Source of the DNA: Pleomorphovibrio marinus
GTDB lineage: Bacteria > Bacteroidota > Bacteroidia > Cytophagales > Cyclobacteriaceae
Direction of reading: 5' to 3'
Assembly: GCF_003347495.1 (NCBI RefSeq)
Contig: NZ_QCXY01000008.1
Location: 62,001-126,000, forward strand
Length of the DNA stretch: 64,000 bases
In this document: positions 8,759 through 17,705 of the stretch, one piece after another
How positions within the stretch are numbered: the stretch's first letter is position 1
How the letters are laid out: the number at the start of each line of letters is the position of its first letter
Made by a program: the position numbers and the translations under genes
Notes under the pieces: generated by a model
What the model saw: the letters and a program-made list of their open reading frames with translations, nothing else
Told to the model about the DNA's origin: nothing
The model's database searches: none

Positions 8759-9675
8759 CAGTGGATAAGGTAAGTGTTGCCTTCTTCTCCAAGCATCGTA
8801 GGTTCGAAAATGTTTTTAGCTTCCCATAGCAATGGGTACAAATCAATATATCTTGTGGAGTAATGCCCTAATAATAGTTGCTTAACATCGGCATCCCTGG
8901 CAATCCTTGCTGCCTGCTCTGCGGTGCTGTGGAAGGTCTGCTGTGCCCTTAATTTTTCTGCTTCCATGAATGTGGCTTCATGGTACAAAAGGTCCACGTT
9001 TTGGATATATTTTATTATTTCGGGATGGTAAATGGTATCTGAGCAAAAAGCATATTTCCTGGGAGGATTTCCAGGATGGCAGAAGTCTTCCACCGCGTAG
9101 ACCACCTTTCCCGTATCATCTCTTACATCCAGCCCCATGGACAGGGTTTTAATGGCCTCAACGTTGTTTTCAAGGTCTCGGATCTTTTCCTTGATCAGTT
9201 TTCGGTTTCTGGTTTTTTCCTGGAACAAAAACCCCGTGCAAGGCACTCTGTGAAGTAGGGGGAAACTGGTGATCTTGAGCTCAGGGAGATCCAGTAATTC
9301 TTTTTGGCCACCCGGATCAGTGGGAATGAAGTAGAGGGGAAACCGGAGTAAGGTACGTGCATATTTCAATTGCAGAGTAATGATTTCATCCAGTCCCTTT
9401 GGCCCGTGAATGTAAAGAGGGTGTTTGCGGTTGTTGAGGTGAAAAGTGGAGATAATACCCATCAGCCCCAGGTAGTGGTCTCCATGAAGGTGGGAAATGA
9501 ATATATGACCTACTTTGGAAAATTTAACCTTAAATTTCCTGAGCTGATGCTGAGTACCTTCCCCACAATCCACCAAGAAGACATGGCTCCCCATTTGAAC
9601 CACCTGCGATGTCTGGTTCCTTCCATGGGCTGGGGCTGCGGAATTTGCCCCAAGTACCGTTACCTGAAATTCCAA
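8758..9675 (-). CDS. rnz: Ribonuclease Z (tRNA 3' processing)
   Basis: 305 residues, the usual length for the short form. The metallo-beta-lactamase signature SHLHGDH binds the two zinc ions, with further ligands in YHEATF, CSDT and LLGHYSTRY, and the LGANSAAPAHGRNQTS opening is typical of RNase Z. It cleaves tRNA precursors after the discriminator base. The start appears to be TTG at 9675, two bases after the STAS gene's stop; no ATG gives the conserved N-terminus. It is the middle gene of a tight STAS-rnz-yhhQ operon. Confidence 0.93.
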   Translation of the reverse strand: MEFQVTVLGANSAAPAHGRNQTSQVVQMGSHVFLVDCGEGTQHQLRKFKVKFSKVGHIFISHLHGDHYLGLMGIISTFHLNNRKHPLYIHGPKGLDEIITLQLKYARTLLRFPLYFIPTDPGGQKELLDLPELKITSFPLLHRVPCTGFLFQEKTRNRKLIKEKIRDLENNVEAIKTLSMGLDVRDDTGKVVYAVEDFCHPGNPPRKYAFCSDTIYHPEIIKYIQNVDLLYHEATFMEAEKLRAQQTFHSTAEQAARIARDADVKQLLLGHYSTRYIDLYPLLWEAKNIFEPTMLGEEGNTYLIH

Positions 9676-9676
9676 C

Positions 9677-10057
9677 CTAGTCTAGTGATTCGTCCTCTTC
9701 CCCGTTGTCTATTTCATGGATAAAAATAGCCTCTGCCGCCTCTTCATGGGAATCCACCACCTTCAGCACCTTGTCTAGCATGGAAATTTTAATCAATTTC
9801 ATCACATGTTCTTTGGGAGAGGCAATCACAAAAATCCCACCGCCTTCGCTAAAGGTCCTGTTGCCTACAAGTAAAGCACTCAACCCACTTGAATCGGTAT
9901 ATTTCACTTGGCTCATATCCAGCACCAGGTTCCGGTACCCCTCTGCATGCACAGTAAGGAGTTCAGACTTCAGGTGCGGGGACAAGGCAGTGTCTAGTTT
10001 ATCTTCCAAAAGGGTGAACACTACGTATTGCTCTTTTTTATCTACTGTATATTTCAT
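9677..10057 (-). CDS. STAS-domain protein (anti-sigma factor antagonist-like)
   Basis: About 126 residues from the ATG at 10057; in-frame codons upstream fall in an intergenic repeat. The STAS fold is visible: a first strand TVDKKEQYVVFTL, LVLDMSQVKYTDSSGLSALL with the conserved serines where SpoIIAA-type proteins are phosphorylated, then GGIFVIASP and a C-terminal acidic tail. Such proteins bind anti-sigma factors or transporters and switch by Ser phosphorylation. No kinase or anti-sigma partner is adjacent. It opens the operon with rnz and yhhQ. Confidence 0.85.
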   Translation of the reverse strand: MKYTVDKKEQYVVFTLLEDKLDTALSPHLKSELLTVHAEGYRNLVLDMSQVKYTDSSGLSALLVGNRTFSEGGGIFVIASPKEHVMKLIKISMLDKVLKVVDSHEEAAEAIFIHEIDNGEEDESLD

Positions 10058-10104
10058 TTGTTTATAATTGTTTCTTAATGGGCACATGGAATTTCGCATG
10101 ATTA

Positions 10105-10163
10105 TTATCATCCCTCCGTGTGAGGTTTTCCTCATGCTTGCCTGTCCGGTAGGCAGGCTCGAT
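10105..10163. repeat. Dispersed intergenic repeat, module A
   Basis: About 59 bp, nearly the reverse complement of 62135-62192; shared features include TCATCCCT, GTGTGAGGTT, TGCTTGCCTGTCCGGTAGG and GGCTCGAT. It contains the imperfect palindrome TGCCTGTCCGGTAGGCAGG. It lies between purC and the STAS gene and does not code for protein. Two copies on opposite strands over 50 kb apart indicate a dispersed REP-like family. Confidence 0.75.
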
Positions 10164-10215
10164 TTCTTATATGCTCCATGTTAAAGAATCCGTCTTCCTA
10201 CAAATTTACAAATAT

Positions 10216-11145
10216 TTATAAATTGGCCACTATGGAATTTTCTATGCGCCGCTGAGCATTGGAATAATCCTGCTTGATAAAGGCCTCTCCTGTAATTTTT
10301 TCATAAAGTTCTATATATCTTTCGGAGATGCTGCTGACCCTCCCCTCATTCATTTCAGGTATTTTCTGTCCCTCTTTACCCTGAAAACCCTCGCTGATGA
10401 GCCATTGTCTCACAAATTCCTTGGAGAGCTGCTTTTGTTCCTCCCCATTTTGCTGCCGCTCTTCAAATCCGTCTGCATAGAAATACCTGGAGGAGTCGGG
10501 GGTGTGGATTTCGTCGATTACCATGATTTCATCCTTAAATTTCCCGAATTCGTACTTGGTGTCCACCAGGATCAACCCCTTTTCCCTGGCCATCTCAGTG
10601 CCTTTCTGAAATAGCTTCTGTGTATAATCCTCCATTATCTGGTAGTCTTTTTCGGCAACTATACCCTTGGCCAAAATTTCCGCTCTGGAAATGTCCTCAT
10701 CATGACCCTCATCTGCCTTAGTAGTGGGAGTGATGATAGGTGCTGGCAGCGGATCGTTTTCCTTTAAGCCTTCGGGCAGACGGACACCACACAGGGATCT
10801 TTTTCCATCCCTGTAGGTTCGCCAGGCATGCCCAGCCAAATACCCTCTGATAACCATTTCCACCTTAAATGGTTCACAACGTTTACCGATGGTGACATTA
10901 GGATCCGGGAAGAGCTCAGACCAATTAGGAACCACATCCTTGGTGGCAGAAAGAAAATAAGCTGCGATTTGATTAAGCACCTGTCCTTTATAAGGGATGG
11001 CTTCGGGCAATACCACGTCGAAGGCAGAAATTCGGTCAGAGGCGATTACCGCCAGCTTTTCCTTGAAAAAATAAACATCTCTAACCTTTCCTCTGTAGAA
11101 CCCTTCTTGTTCCTCAAAATTAAAATTGGTTTCCTTGATACCCAT
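10216..11145 (-). CDS. purC: Phosphoribosylaminoimidazole-succinocarboxamide synthase
   Basis: 309 residues, the longer form also found in yeast Ade1. SAICAR synthetase signatures are clear: [51 protein letters not shown] and [10 protein letters not shown]. It joins CAIR and aspartate with ATP in de novo purine synthesis, in the cytoplasm. It appears to be a single gene here; the following intergenic gap carries a dispersed repeat. Confidence 0.95.
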   Translation of the reverse strand: MGIKETNFNFEEQEGFYRGKVRDVYFFKEKLAVIASDRISAFDVVLPEAIPYKGQVLNQIAAYFLSATKDVVPNWSELFPDPNVTIGKRCEPFKVEMVIRGYLAGHAWRTYRDGKRSLCGVRLPEGLKENDPLPAPIITPTTKADEGHDEDISRAEILAKGIVAEKDYQIMEDYTQKLFQKGTEMAREKGLILVDTKYEFGKFKDEIMVIDEIHTPDSSRYFYADGFEERQQNGEEQKQLSKEFVRQWLISEGFQGKEGQKIPEMNEGRVSSISERYIELYEKITGEAFIKQDYSNAQRRIENSIVANL

Positions 11146-11216
11146 GGGTAAATTGCTACTGATGTTGATGGGGCAAAAATACAGACAATAGGGAGTTTAT
11201 CGTCCTATACTTCTTA

Positions 11217-12356
11217 TTATTTGTAAGATTTTTCAGCAATCTCCTTTCCTTTCAGATAGGTTTTTTCCAATACCAGCTCACCTTCCTCGTCAAATTTTTG
11301 GTACTTACCTTCCAGCCTCCCGTACCGGTATGGAACAATCTCGGCTATATTGCCATTGGAGAAAAAATTCTTGGTGTTTCCATGAAGCTCTCCCTCAAAA
11401 TAGGTAATTTGCTGCACCCGGTTTCCCTTCTCGTCGAAGGACTCGGAAAGGGTTAATCTGCCTCTTTTGTCATGCTGCAACACTTGTTTTACCTGGCCAT
11501 TTGTATGGAAACGCTTGAAGGTTCCACTTTTCAGTCCCCTTTTATAAAATGCCTCTTCGATAAGTTGTCCTTCCGGACTGTAGGTGAAAAATTCACCATG
11601 GGGAAGTCCCTTTCTGAAGTTCCCTTTCCTCTCTAATTGACCATTTTCATAGTAGGCCAGGCTTTCCCCGTGTTTCACCCCTCGCTGGTAGTGGTTTTTG
11701 GTAGCCAGTTGCCCATCGGAATAATAGGTGGAGTGTTCCCCGGATAACTCGTCCATCTCATAATAAGCCTCAAAGATAAGGTTCCCCTCCTCATCGTACT
11801 CCCTAAGGTTGCCAGACTTTTTTCCTTGCTCATACCTGCCTTCTTCTTCCACCTGTCCGCTGGGGTAATAGCTGGAATAGGGGCCGTGAGGTACTCCTGC
11901 CTGGAAATGAGTCTTACGCATTAGGTTGCCCTTTTCATCAAAGGTTTTGACCTCCCCTTCCAGGGCGTTGTTTTCATAGATGGAAACCTGAGCAAGCTCC
12001 CCATTTCTATGGTAGGATTTCACAGGCCCAACCCTTTGGTTGTCGCCAAAGTAGGTTACCTTCAAGGTGTCCTTGGTGTCGGGGAAATAATCCACGAAAT
12101 ACCCTTCCTTTTTTCCTTCCTCAAACTGCCCGGTTTGGGCCAAACTCCCTTCCTCGTAATACAACTCATAGGTGCCGTGAGGGATGCTGTCTGGGCTTAT
12201 CTCATATTTTTCCCTCAATAAGAGTTGTTCCTCATCGTAGTAGGTTCTTTTTACGCCTTGGGCTACTAGGGAGTTCATCGCAAGAAGGAAGAGCAAGGAG
12301 ATTAAAAAAAGTCCTTTTTCAGTACAATCGGATATATGTGCAGGCAAGAGGTTCAA
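11217..12356 (-). CDS. Exported MORN/YwqK-repeat protein
   Basis: 379 residues with an N-terminal signal peptide (hydrophobic LFLISLLFLL, cleavage near SLVAQG). The remainder is a run of about a dozen 23-residue MORN_2/YwqK-type repeats of the form G-x-x-x-x-Y-Y-x-x-G-Q-L. Such proteins are abundant in Bacteroidota; some are named YwqK family antitoxin by similarity, but no toxin partner is present, so that name should not be read as function. The start is probably the TTG at 12356, five bases after the thiolase stop, since the first ATG lies inside the signal peptide. It is likely co-transcribed with the thiolase gene. Confidence 0.8.
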   Translation of the reverse strand: MNLLPAHISDCTEKGLFLISLLFLLAMNSLVAQGVKRTYYDEEQLLLREKYEISPDSIPHGTYELYYEEGSLAQTGQFEEGKKEGYFVDYFPDTKDTLKVTYFGDNQRVGPVKSYHRNGELAQVSIYENNALEGEVKTFDEKGNLMRKTHFQAGVPHGPYSSYYPSGQVEEEGRYEQGKKSGNLREYDEEGNLIFEAYYEMDELSGEHSTYYSDGQLATKNHYQRGVKHGESLAYYENGQLERKGNFRKGLPHGEFFTYSPEGQLIEEAFYKRGLKSGTFKRFHTNGQVKQVLQHDKRGRLTLSESFDEKGNRVQQITYFEGELHGNTKNFFSNGNIAEIVPYRYGRLEGKYQKFDEEGELVLEKTYLKGKEIAEKSYK

Positions 12357-12361
12357 ATTTT

Positions 12362-13546
12362 CTATAATTTCTCTATGATCATGGCAGAGGCTCCCCCTCC
12401 ACCGTTACAAATCCCGGCTACACCAAGGGTACCCCCTTCTTGCTGAAGCACGGAATGCAGGGTGGCCACAATACGGGCACCCGAACAGCCTAGGGGATGG
12501 CCCAAGGCAACTGCTCCTCCATACACGTTTAACTTATCACTGGATATCTCCAGGTTCCTTTGGTTGGCAATGGCAACCGCGGCAAAAGCCTCGTTAATTT
12601 CAAAATAGTCAATATCCTGGAGGGAAAGCCCTGCAAGTTTCAAGGCTTTTGGGATGGCCAAAGCCGGAGCCGTTGTAAACCACAGAGGATCCTGTGCGGC
12701 ATCGGCAAAAGCTACAATTTTGGCAATGGGACTTAGCCCAAGGGATTCTGCTTTTTCCTTACTCATTAGCACCGAAGCTGCAGCACCATCATTCATGGTG
12801 GAGGCGTTAGCGGCGGTTACGGTACCCTCTTTGTCAAATACGGGACGTAAATGGGGGATTTTTTCCACATTTACCTTCTGGTATTCTTCATCTTCGGTAA
12901 ACTCTATTACCTCTCCTTTTTTGCCCTTCAGGGTGATGGGATGTACTTCCGCATTGAAGTTGCCTTTTTTCCAAGCTGTCTCGGCCCTTTGGTAAGATTG
13001 TATTGCATAGGCATCTTGATCCTCTCGGCTTATGCCCATCTTTTTAGCTGTATTTTCTGCACAGTTGCCCATAGGGAATTTGTTGTAAGCTTCAAAAAGT
13101 CCGTCTTTCATTAAACCATCCACCAACTCCCCATTTCCAAACTTATAGCCAAACCGTGCATGGGGGATGTAATGGGGGACATTGCTCATACTTTCCATGC
13201 CCCCTGCAATGATCACATCCTGCTGTCCGGTCATAATAGCCTGGGCGGCCAGTGTCATGGCCTTCATTCCCGATGCACAAACCTTGTTTATGGTGGTACA
13301 GGGAACATTATATCCGATTCCAGCACCTATGGCAGCCTGTCTGGCTGGAGCTTGTCCAAGATTCGCGGACAAAACGTTTCCCATAATCACCTCTTGTACC
13401 TCGGATACGGGAAGAGAGGCTTTCTCCATTGCTGCTTTAATGGCTTTACTGCCTAGTTCCACTGCTGTAAGGCCACTAAGGCTGCCACCGTAGCTTCCCA
13501 TTGGTGTACGGGACAGAGACACGATATAAACTTCTCTCAATTGCAT
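12362..13546 (-). CDS. Thiolase II / acetyl-CoA C-acetyltransferase
   Basis: 394 residues, standard thiolase length. The acyl-accepting Cys is in NKVCASGMKA, the His in NEAFAAV and the second Cys in GICNGGGGASA; GGMESMSN and ALGHPLGCSGAR are also family signatures. It interconverts two acetyl-CoA with acetoacetyl-CoA or cleaves 3-ketoacyl-CoA. Sequence alone does not separate the biosynthetic from the degradative role. The MORN-repeat gene follows directly. Confidence 0.93.
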   Translation of the reverse strand: MQLREVYIVSLSRTPMGSYGGSLSGLTAVELGSKAIKAAMEKASLPVSEVQEVIMGNVLSANLGQAPARQAAIGAGIGYNVPCTTINKVCASGMKAMTLAAQAIMTGQQDVIIAGGMESMSNVPHYIPHARFGYKFGNGELVDGLMKDGLFEAYNKFPMGNCAENTAKKMGISREDQDAYAIQSYQRAETAWKKGNFNAEVHPITLKGKKGEVIEFTEDEEYQKVNVEKIPHLRPVFDKEGTVTAANASTMNDGAAASVLMSKEKAESLGLSPIAKIVAFADAAQDPLWFTTAPALAIPKALKLAGLSLQDIDYFEINEAFAAVAIANQRNLEISSDKLNVYGGAVALGHPLGCSGARIVATLHSVLQQEGGTLGVAGICNGGGGASAMIIEKL

Positions 13547-13571
13547 AAGGCCATTGTTAAAGGTAAAAATC

Positions 13572-14201
13572 CTACCATTCGGGCAAACCCCGTGGCGGAC
13601 GCTGGGTGGGTTTCTTTCTGTTTTGCTGGATAAACTGCAGCTCGTTACTGTTCATGGCATCAAGGATCTGAGCTGCCTGTTCCGGAGTGATGTTCATTTC
13701 CTGCAACCTATCCCTCAATTCTTCCATTTCTTGTTCCCTATCACTCAGGTCGCTTTCCTGTGTGCTCGGCTCTTCTGTTGGTTCTTCTTGTTGGGATTGT
13801 TCACCACGGGGGTCATCCATCTCGTCACTATCTTCTGCTCCGTCCTCGTCGGTTTGCTCGTCACCTTCCCCGTCTTTCTGTTCGTCACTTTGGTCCTGCT
13901 GGTCCTGTTGATCGGTTTGGTCCTGATCCTGTTGTTGCTGATCCTGCTTTTTTTGATCCTCTTCATCCCGTTGTAGCTTTTCCAAAAGGGCGTTGAGTTT
14001 GGCATCATTGGGGTATTTCTGAAGCCCTTCCGCAAGAATCTGGCCGGTGCCGGGAAAATCTTCGTTTACGTACTGCTTAGCGGCACGGTTAAAATATTCG
14101 GTTTCGGACTGTGCGAAACCTTGGTGAACAAGACAGAGCAGCACAGCCACCAACATGGTGGGCAGTAGATTATTGCTGTTGGTTAATTTCTTTGACATCA
14201 T
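13572..14201 (-). CDS. Exported acidic/Gln-rich protein of the Bat-like cluster
   Basis: 209 residues with a signal peptide (about 1-30, ending HQGFAQ). Residues about 31-75 look like one TPR-like helix pair, followed by a long low-complexity D/E/Q/K stretch (about 78-150) and a short helical C-terminus (MEELRDRLQEMNITPEQAAQ type). It overlaps the preceding TPR gene by 32 bp, so the two are co-expressed. In Bacteroidota Bat (aerotolerance) operons, TPR proteins follow the VWA genes; this may be the split-off C-terminal part of a BatC-like protein. Specific function is unknown. Confidence 0.7.
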   Translation of the reverse strand: MMSKKLTNSNNLLPTMLVAVLLCLVHQGFAQSETEYFNRAAKQYVNEDFPGTGQILAEGLQKYPNDAKLNALLEKLQRDEEDQKKQDQQQQDQDQTDQQDQQDQSDEQKDGEGDEQTDEDGAEDSDEMDDPRGEQSQQEEPTEEPSTQESDLSDREQEMEELRDRLQEMNITPEQAAQILDAMNSNELQFIQQNRKKPTQRPPRGLPEW

Positions 14202-14832
14202 TCAAGTGGTTAATAAAGCCTTCATAATAGGCTACTGTCTCGTCGATTTCCAATGCCCTGTTCATAATGTCCAGAGCCTGCTCAAAGCGGAATTGATCCA
14301 CCATGGCATCTGCTTGTGCCTTCATCCTTTTGGCATAGTTGGAGGGCTCCATTTTATCCTGATCCTCACTTTCATCTTGCTCCTGTTCGTCTTCGTTTTC
14401 CTCCAGCCAACGACTTAACAGTTCATAGTTATAACGAGCCACCTCGTTGTCTGGGTTCCTTATCAGTGAAGTTTTAAAATAGTTTAACGCCTGCTTGTAT
14501 TCCCTATCGTTTCCAGCGAGGACCCCACTTTGATTGGCAGCAAAGGAAGCAATTTTGCTGTCCCTGCTCCTAATTAAGGTTTCGTAATTTTTGCCTGCCT
14601 CCTCTTCTTGTCCGTTGTTTTGGTAGCTCAGCGCCAAATTAAACCTCAAGGCAGGGTCGTCCATCCCGAATTCCGTGCTCAGTGCCAGGTGCTGTCTCAC
14701 TGAATTCTCGAAGTCCGCGGTTTTGAATGCCCTTTCCGCTTCTCTTAACGCTTTATTCCTCTCCCCGATTTCCTTCCAGGAATTAGGGATGATAAGGAGG
14801 ATAAACAAAAAGGTGGTGAATGCAGGTGACAT
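14170..14832 (-). CDS. TPR protein, BatC-like
   Basis: 220 residues with an N-terminal hydrophobic anchor or signal (TTFLFILLIIPNSW). It contains at least three TPR-like helix pairs (around 30-60, 65-100 and 105-140: ALREAERAF, LRFNLALSYQ, ALNYFKTSLIRNPDNEVARYNYE) and an acidic segment EENEDEQEQDESEDQ. The order VWA gene, TPR gene matches BatB-BatC of the Bacteroidota aerotolerance operon. It begins 12 bp after the VWA gene and overlaps the next gene. It probably acts as a scaffold in the periplasm or at the membrane. Confidence 0.75.
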   Translation of the reverse strand: MSPAFTTFLFILLIIPNSWKEIGERNKALREAERAFKTADFENSVRQHLALSTEFGMDDPALRFNLALSYQNNGQEEEAGKNYETLIRSRDSKIASFAANQSGVLAGNDREYKQALNYFKTSLIRNPDNEVARYNYELLSRWLEENEDEQEQDESEDQDKMEPSNYAKRMKAQADAMVDQFRFEQALDIMNRALEIDETVAYYEGFINHLNDVKEINQQQ

Positions 14833-14844
14833 TTATGGATTGGT

Positions 14845-15810
14845 TTAGAAAGAAAGTGTTTTTACGGGCAACATCATGTCCAGCAAGGCAAGTACCAAAG
14901 CTGCAGATAGAAAGTAGAAATATTTGTTTGCCGATGCTTCCACCATCCTGCTGGCCGTTACGGTGCCCTCCAGCCGCTCTATGGCATTGATCAACTGAGG
15001 GATTTCCTGAGTCAAGTCACTCAGTTCAAAATAGGCACCATCGGTACGGGTGGCAATGGTTTTCAGGTTGGTGGCATCCAGTCGGGAGATTGCAGGCCTG
15101 TTGGTTTGTGGATCCATCACTACGCTGTTTCCCCGTGGTATGCTGGCGCCTTCCTCAGTCCCTATCCCCAAGCTGAAGACTTTAATGCCTTCCTCGGCTA
15201 ATTTATCCAGTACCGGGGGCAAATTCTCCCCAAAATCTTCTCCATCGCTCACCAAGATGATGGCCTTGGATTTGTTTTCCTGATCGTTTTCGTTCTGGAA
15301 TTTTTGATAAGCCATGTTCAGTGGGGCGGCGATATCCGTACCATAGTTGGGTACCAGACTGGTATTTAGCCCATCCAGGTGCAATTGAATCACGTTTTGA
15401 TCAAAGGTGAGAGGGCATTGGATAAAGGCCTCAGAAGAAAAGATGATTATGCCCAGCCTGTCTGAGCTAAAGTTCTTCACCAGGTTTTTCAGTTCAAATT
15501 TCACCCGCTGCAACCTGCTGGGGTTGATGTCCTGGGCGTTCATGGATTGTGACAAGTCAATGGCCAGGAAGATGTCCTTGCCTTCCTGCTTGATTTCCTT
15601 CATGGCACTGCCCACGGAGGGACCGGATAGGGCGATCATAAACAGGACGAAATAAACAGTGCGGAGCACCATTTTCCAGATCAACCTTCTCTTTTTCACT
15701 TTCAGCTTACGGTTAATTTTCCAAAACCGAACCAGGTACAGGATGTAGAGCAGGGCAAAAAGCCCCACAAATAGTAATAGCAATCGGAAATCAGGATAGG
15801 CCCAAATCAT
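14845..15810 (-). CDS. Membrane-anchored VWA protein, BatA/BatB-like
   Basis: 321 residues with two N-terminal membrane helices (about 8-26 and 50-66), a von Willebrand A domain (about 80-290) and a C-terminal helix. The metal-ion-dependent adhesion site is complete: DLSQS at the first strand, the Thr of YGTD and VSDGED. It belongs to the BatA/BatB proteins of Bacteroidota. The usual companions MoxR ATPase, DUF58 protein and BatD are not beside it: upstream is a gene-poor decay region. It leads a three-gene cluster with two TPR-type proteins. Confidence 0.85.
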   Translation of the reverse strand: MIWAYPDFRLLLLFVGLFALLYILYLVRFWKINRKLKVKKRRLIWKMVLRTVYFVLFMIALSGPSVGSAMKEIKQEGKDIFLAIDLSQSMNAQDINPSRLQRVKFELKNLVKNFSSDRLGIIIFSSEAFIQCPLTFDQNVIQLHLDGLNTSLVPNYGTDIAAPLNMAYQKFQNENDQENKSKAIILVSDGEDFGENLPPVLDKLAEEGIKVFSLGIGTEEGASIPRGNSVVMDPQTNRPAISRLDATNLKTIATRTDGAYFELSDLTQEIPQLINAIERLEGTVTASRMVEASANKYFYFLSAALVLALLDMMLPVKTLSF

Positions 15811-15858
15811 GGCATGAAATTAAGTATTTATCTGCGAAACGAAATAATTCGAAGTTAA

Positions 15859-16032
15859 TTATTGTTGAGTGGCAATAAATGCCCCTCCATCAATGCTCTG
15901 CTTTTCTCGCAGATTAGTGTATTGTGCCCCAACTTTTTCTTCAAATTTGGGTTGTTTTTTGAATTCTCGTACGGGTAGCTGATCACTTGATTTCCTTTTG
16001 CCTATAAAATCCTCAACGAGGAAAGCCTGCGC
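15859..16032 (-). pseudogene. Possible gene remnant without a start codon
   Basis: A 57-codon open frame on the minus strand with protein-like composition (LPVREFKKQPKFEEKVG, REKQSIDGGAFIATQQ) ends at the stop at 15861-15859 and begins directly after a stop, with no ATG, GTG or TTG at its head. It looks like the C-terminal end of a lost gene. The family was not recognised. The rest of 15811-16186 shows nothing else convincing. Confidence 0.25.
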
Positions 16033-16186
16033 TTAGCAATGTGGGTAGTGTTTTCTCCGATTGTTATTTTTTTAATAAAAACCAAGGATTAAAGTAGCAC
16101 TTTCTAAGTTTGTCACGTATTGAAAATAGGCGATAAGGTGGCCGTTGTATTAAATTACGAATGTTTAAGAGAGAAAATTAAAATCA

Positions 16187-16574
16187 ATGAAGAACTGCTA
16201 TTCCTTACTTATACTATTCGCCCTTTGCTATACCACCGCATGCATGCAGTCGGAAAATCCTGAAATGAAATGTACAGTTATTCCGGTAAATGGCTCTGAT
16301 GAGGACATCAGGGGGAAGTGGAAGCTGGTAGGATTTTCAGGATGACGGAATGCTCTCCGTCACGAGCGATGTTGAGGATCATTTGGGGGCATTTGGGGAT
16401 GGTAAGCAATTTGACGTTGTGGAAGACACGATTTATTCCACTAACGGATATCTATTAAAGCTAGGCAGTGGCAGTATGACCAGAAACCCTATGCTAACCA
16501 TTGAAGAAGGGGTGATGGAAATAAATGATTCACCCCTAGATGGGCCAGTCCTTACCCTGATAAGGGTAGAATGA
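16187..16574 (+). pseudogene. Broken small lipoprotein, first of a three-copy tandem family
   Basis: The ATG at 16187 opens a signal peptide with a Cys-containing end (YTTAC) and reaches RGKWKLVG, then stops at 16343-16345. The same family resumes in the +1 frame with DDGMLSV and ends LDGPVLTLIRVE at 16574, matching the end VDGPLITLIRVE of the next gene. Compared with that gene, about 25 codons between KWKLV and the DG-L-S strand are missing and the join is out of frame. This fits an internal deletion in a duplicated copy, leaving a pseudogene. Confidence 0.75.
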
Positions 16575-16641
16575 TAGGCGGCGAAAAAGCCATGAAATTG
16601 AAAAGGGAAAGACCTTAACCAAAGTTTAAAAAAAAATTACC

Positions 16642-17091
16642 ATGAAAAAACGATATTTTGACGTAATGATTCTTATCTTCCTTTGCTGCCTCGCATGTTC
16701 GGAGCCAGAAGACCCCATCCAGGGATGTGAGGTTGTACCCTCGGCCGGGGATGATAATGAAATTATCGGAACTTGGAAGTTGGTAAGCGTGTGGGCATTC
16801 CATTGGTTGGAAGGGCCAGTGGAAGAGGATTATTCCTGTGACCGAATCATTTATCATTTCAGAGAAGACGGCATACTTTCCATTTCTAGGGACAGAACAG
16901 ATGATTTGGCAGGTGGGGATAGAAGCGACGGTAGCACGTATGAGCTAATTGAAAATACCGTCAGCGACTTTCATGAGTATACCCTAGTTTTGGGAAATAG
17001 GAAATTATGGATTTCCATTACTGATGGAATTATGGAGCTGGATTTAAGGGCGGTGGATGGGCCATTAATTACCCTGATAAGGGTAGAATGA
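16642..17091 (+). CDS. Small lipocalin-like lipoprotein, second tandem copy
   Basis: 149 residues. The N-terminus is a lipoprotein signal (LIFLCCLAC followed by SEPED), so the protein is probably anchored in a membrane facing the periplasm. The body is short and strand-rich: IIGTWKLVSV, DRIIYHFREDGILSI, YELIENTV, YTLVLGNRKLWISI, ending VDGPLITLIRV. The G-x-W-K-L motif and small size resemble bacterial lipocalin-like domains; this is fold-level inference. It is intact, unlike its upstream neighbour, and is followed by a more diverged copy. Ligand unknown. Confidence 0.65.
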   Translation: MKKRYFDVMILIFLCCLACSEPEDPIQGCEVVPSAGDDNEIIGTWKLVSVWAFHWLEGPVEEDYSCDRIIYHFREDGILSISRDRTDDLAGGDRSDGSTYELIENTVSDFHEYTLVLGNRKLWISITDGIMELDLRAVDGPLITLIRVE

Positions 17092-17150
17092 TGGATAAGT
17101 CCTATTAATAGGAAAATAACCTTGCCTCGAACTAAAAACAAAACAGGATA

Positions 17151-17570
17151 ATGAAGCTAACCGTGAAGCAACTACTTTGGAGTTTATCCTTTCCAACCCT
17201 GCTTTGCTTTGTGCAATGTGGTGAAAAAGAAGAACCCTATGTAGGCATCACTGGAAAATGGAAGTTGATGGAGGCTAGGAGTATGACCATTGTTGACTAT
17301 TCGGGAGACCGGATATTATTTGTGTTTGGAATGGGTGGAAGGATGAAGGTGGAGAATGTCCTTGGCACCCCGTCCTGGGGCCCTGGAGAAGGCGAACACA
17401 CCTACGATTTCTATGATCAGGACACCACGAGTTGGCAGGGATATACTATGGTTGGGAAATTGGAGATTGGGGAAAGGGTATATGGATGCTACCTATCAGC
17501 GGAAGGGATGGTGATTGTGGATAATCCTCATTTGGACGGGCCTTTGGTGTATTTTGAGCGGGTGAGGTGA
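17151..17570 (+). CDS. Small lipocalin-like lipoprotein, third tandem copy
   Basis: 139 residues with a lipoprotein signal (LLCFVQC then GEKEE). It shares with the two preceding copies GKWKLMEA, the SGDRILFVF strand, a YTMVGKLEI strand and the closing LDGPLVYFERV, but diverges in the middle (GPGEGEHTYDFY). Head-to-tail order and spacing of about 60 bp indicate local gene duplication. Function is unknown; an envelope ligand-binding role is a guess. Confidence 0.65.
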   Translation: MKLTVKQLLWSLSFPTLLCFVQCGEKEEPYVGITGKWKLMEARSMTIVDYSGDRILFVFGMGGRMKVENVLGTPSWGPGEGEHTYDFYDQDTTSWQGYTMVGKLEIGERVYGCYLSAEGMVIVDNPHLDGPLVYFERVR

Positions 17571-17705
17571 GAAGAGTAAGTGTATAAAGTCAAAGGGGAA
17601 AGTTGCTTTAAATGGCGAAAATCATAATAAAATACCTATTTCATTTCGCTTCATGATAGATTCACAGATATTGATACAATTGGCATTTACAATGGCGAAA
17701 AATCA

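Noticed and set aside
11217-12356. MORN/YwqK protein as the antitoxin of a toxin-antitoxin pair
   Set aside because: The name comes from similarity only; there is no small toxin gene beside it, and the protein has a signal peptide and sits behind a thiolase.
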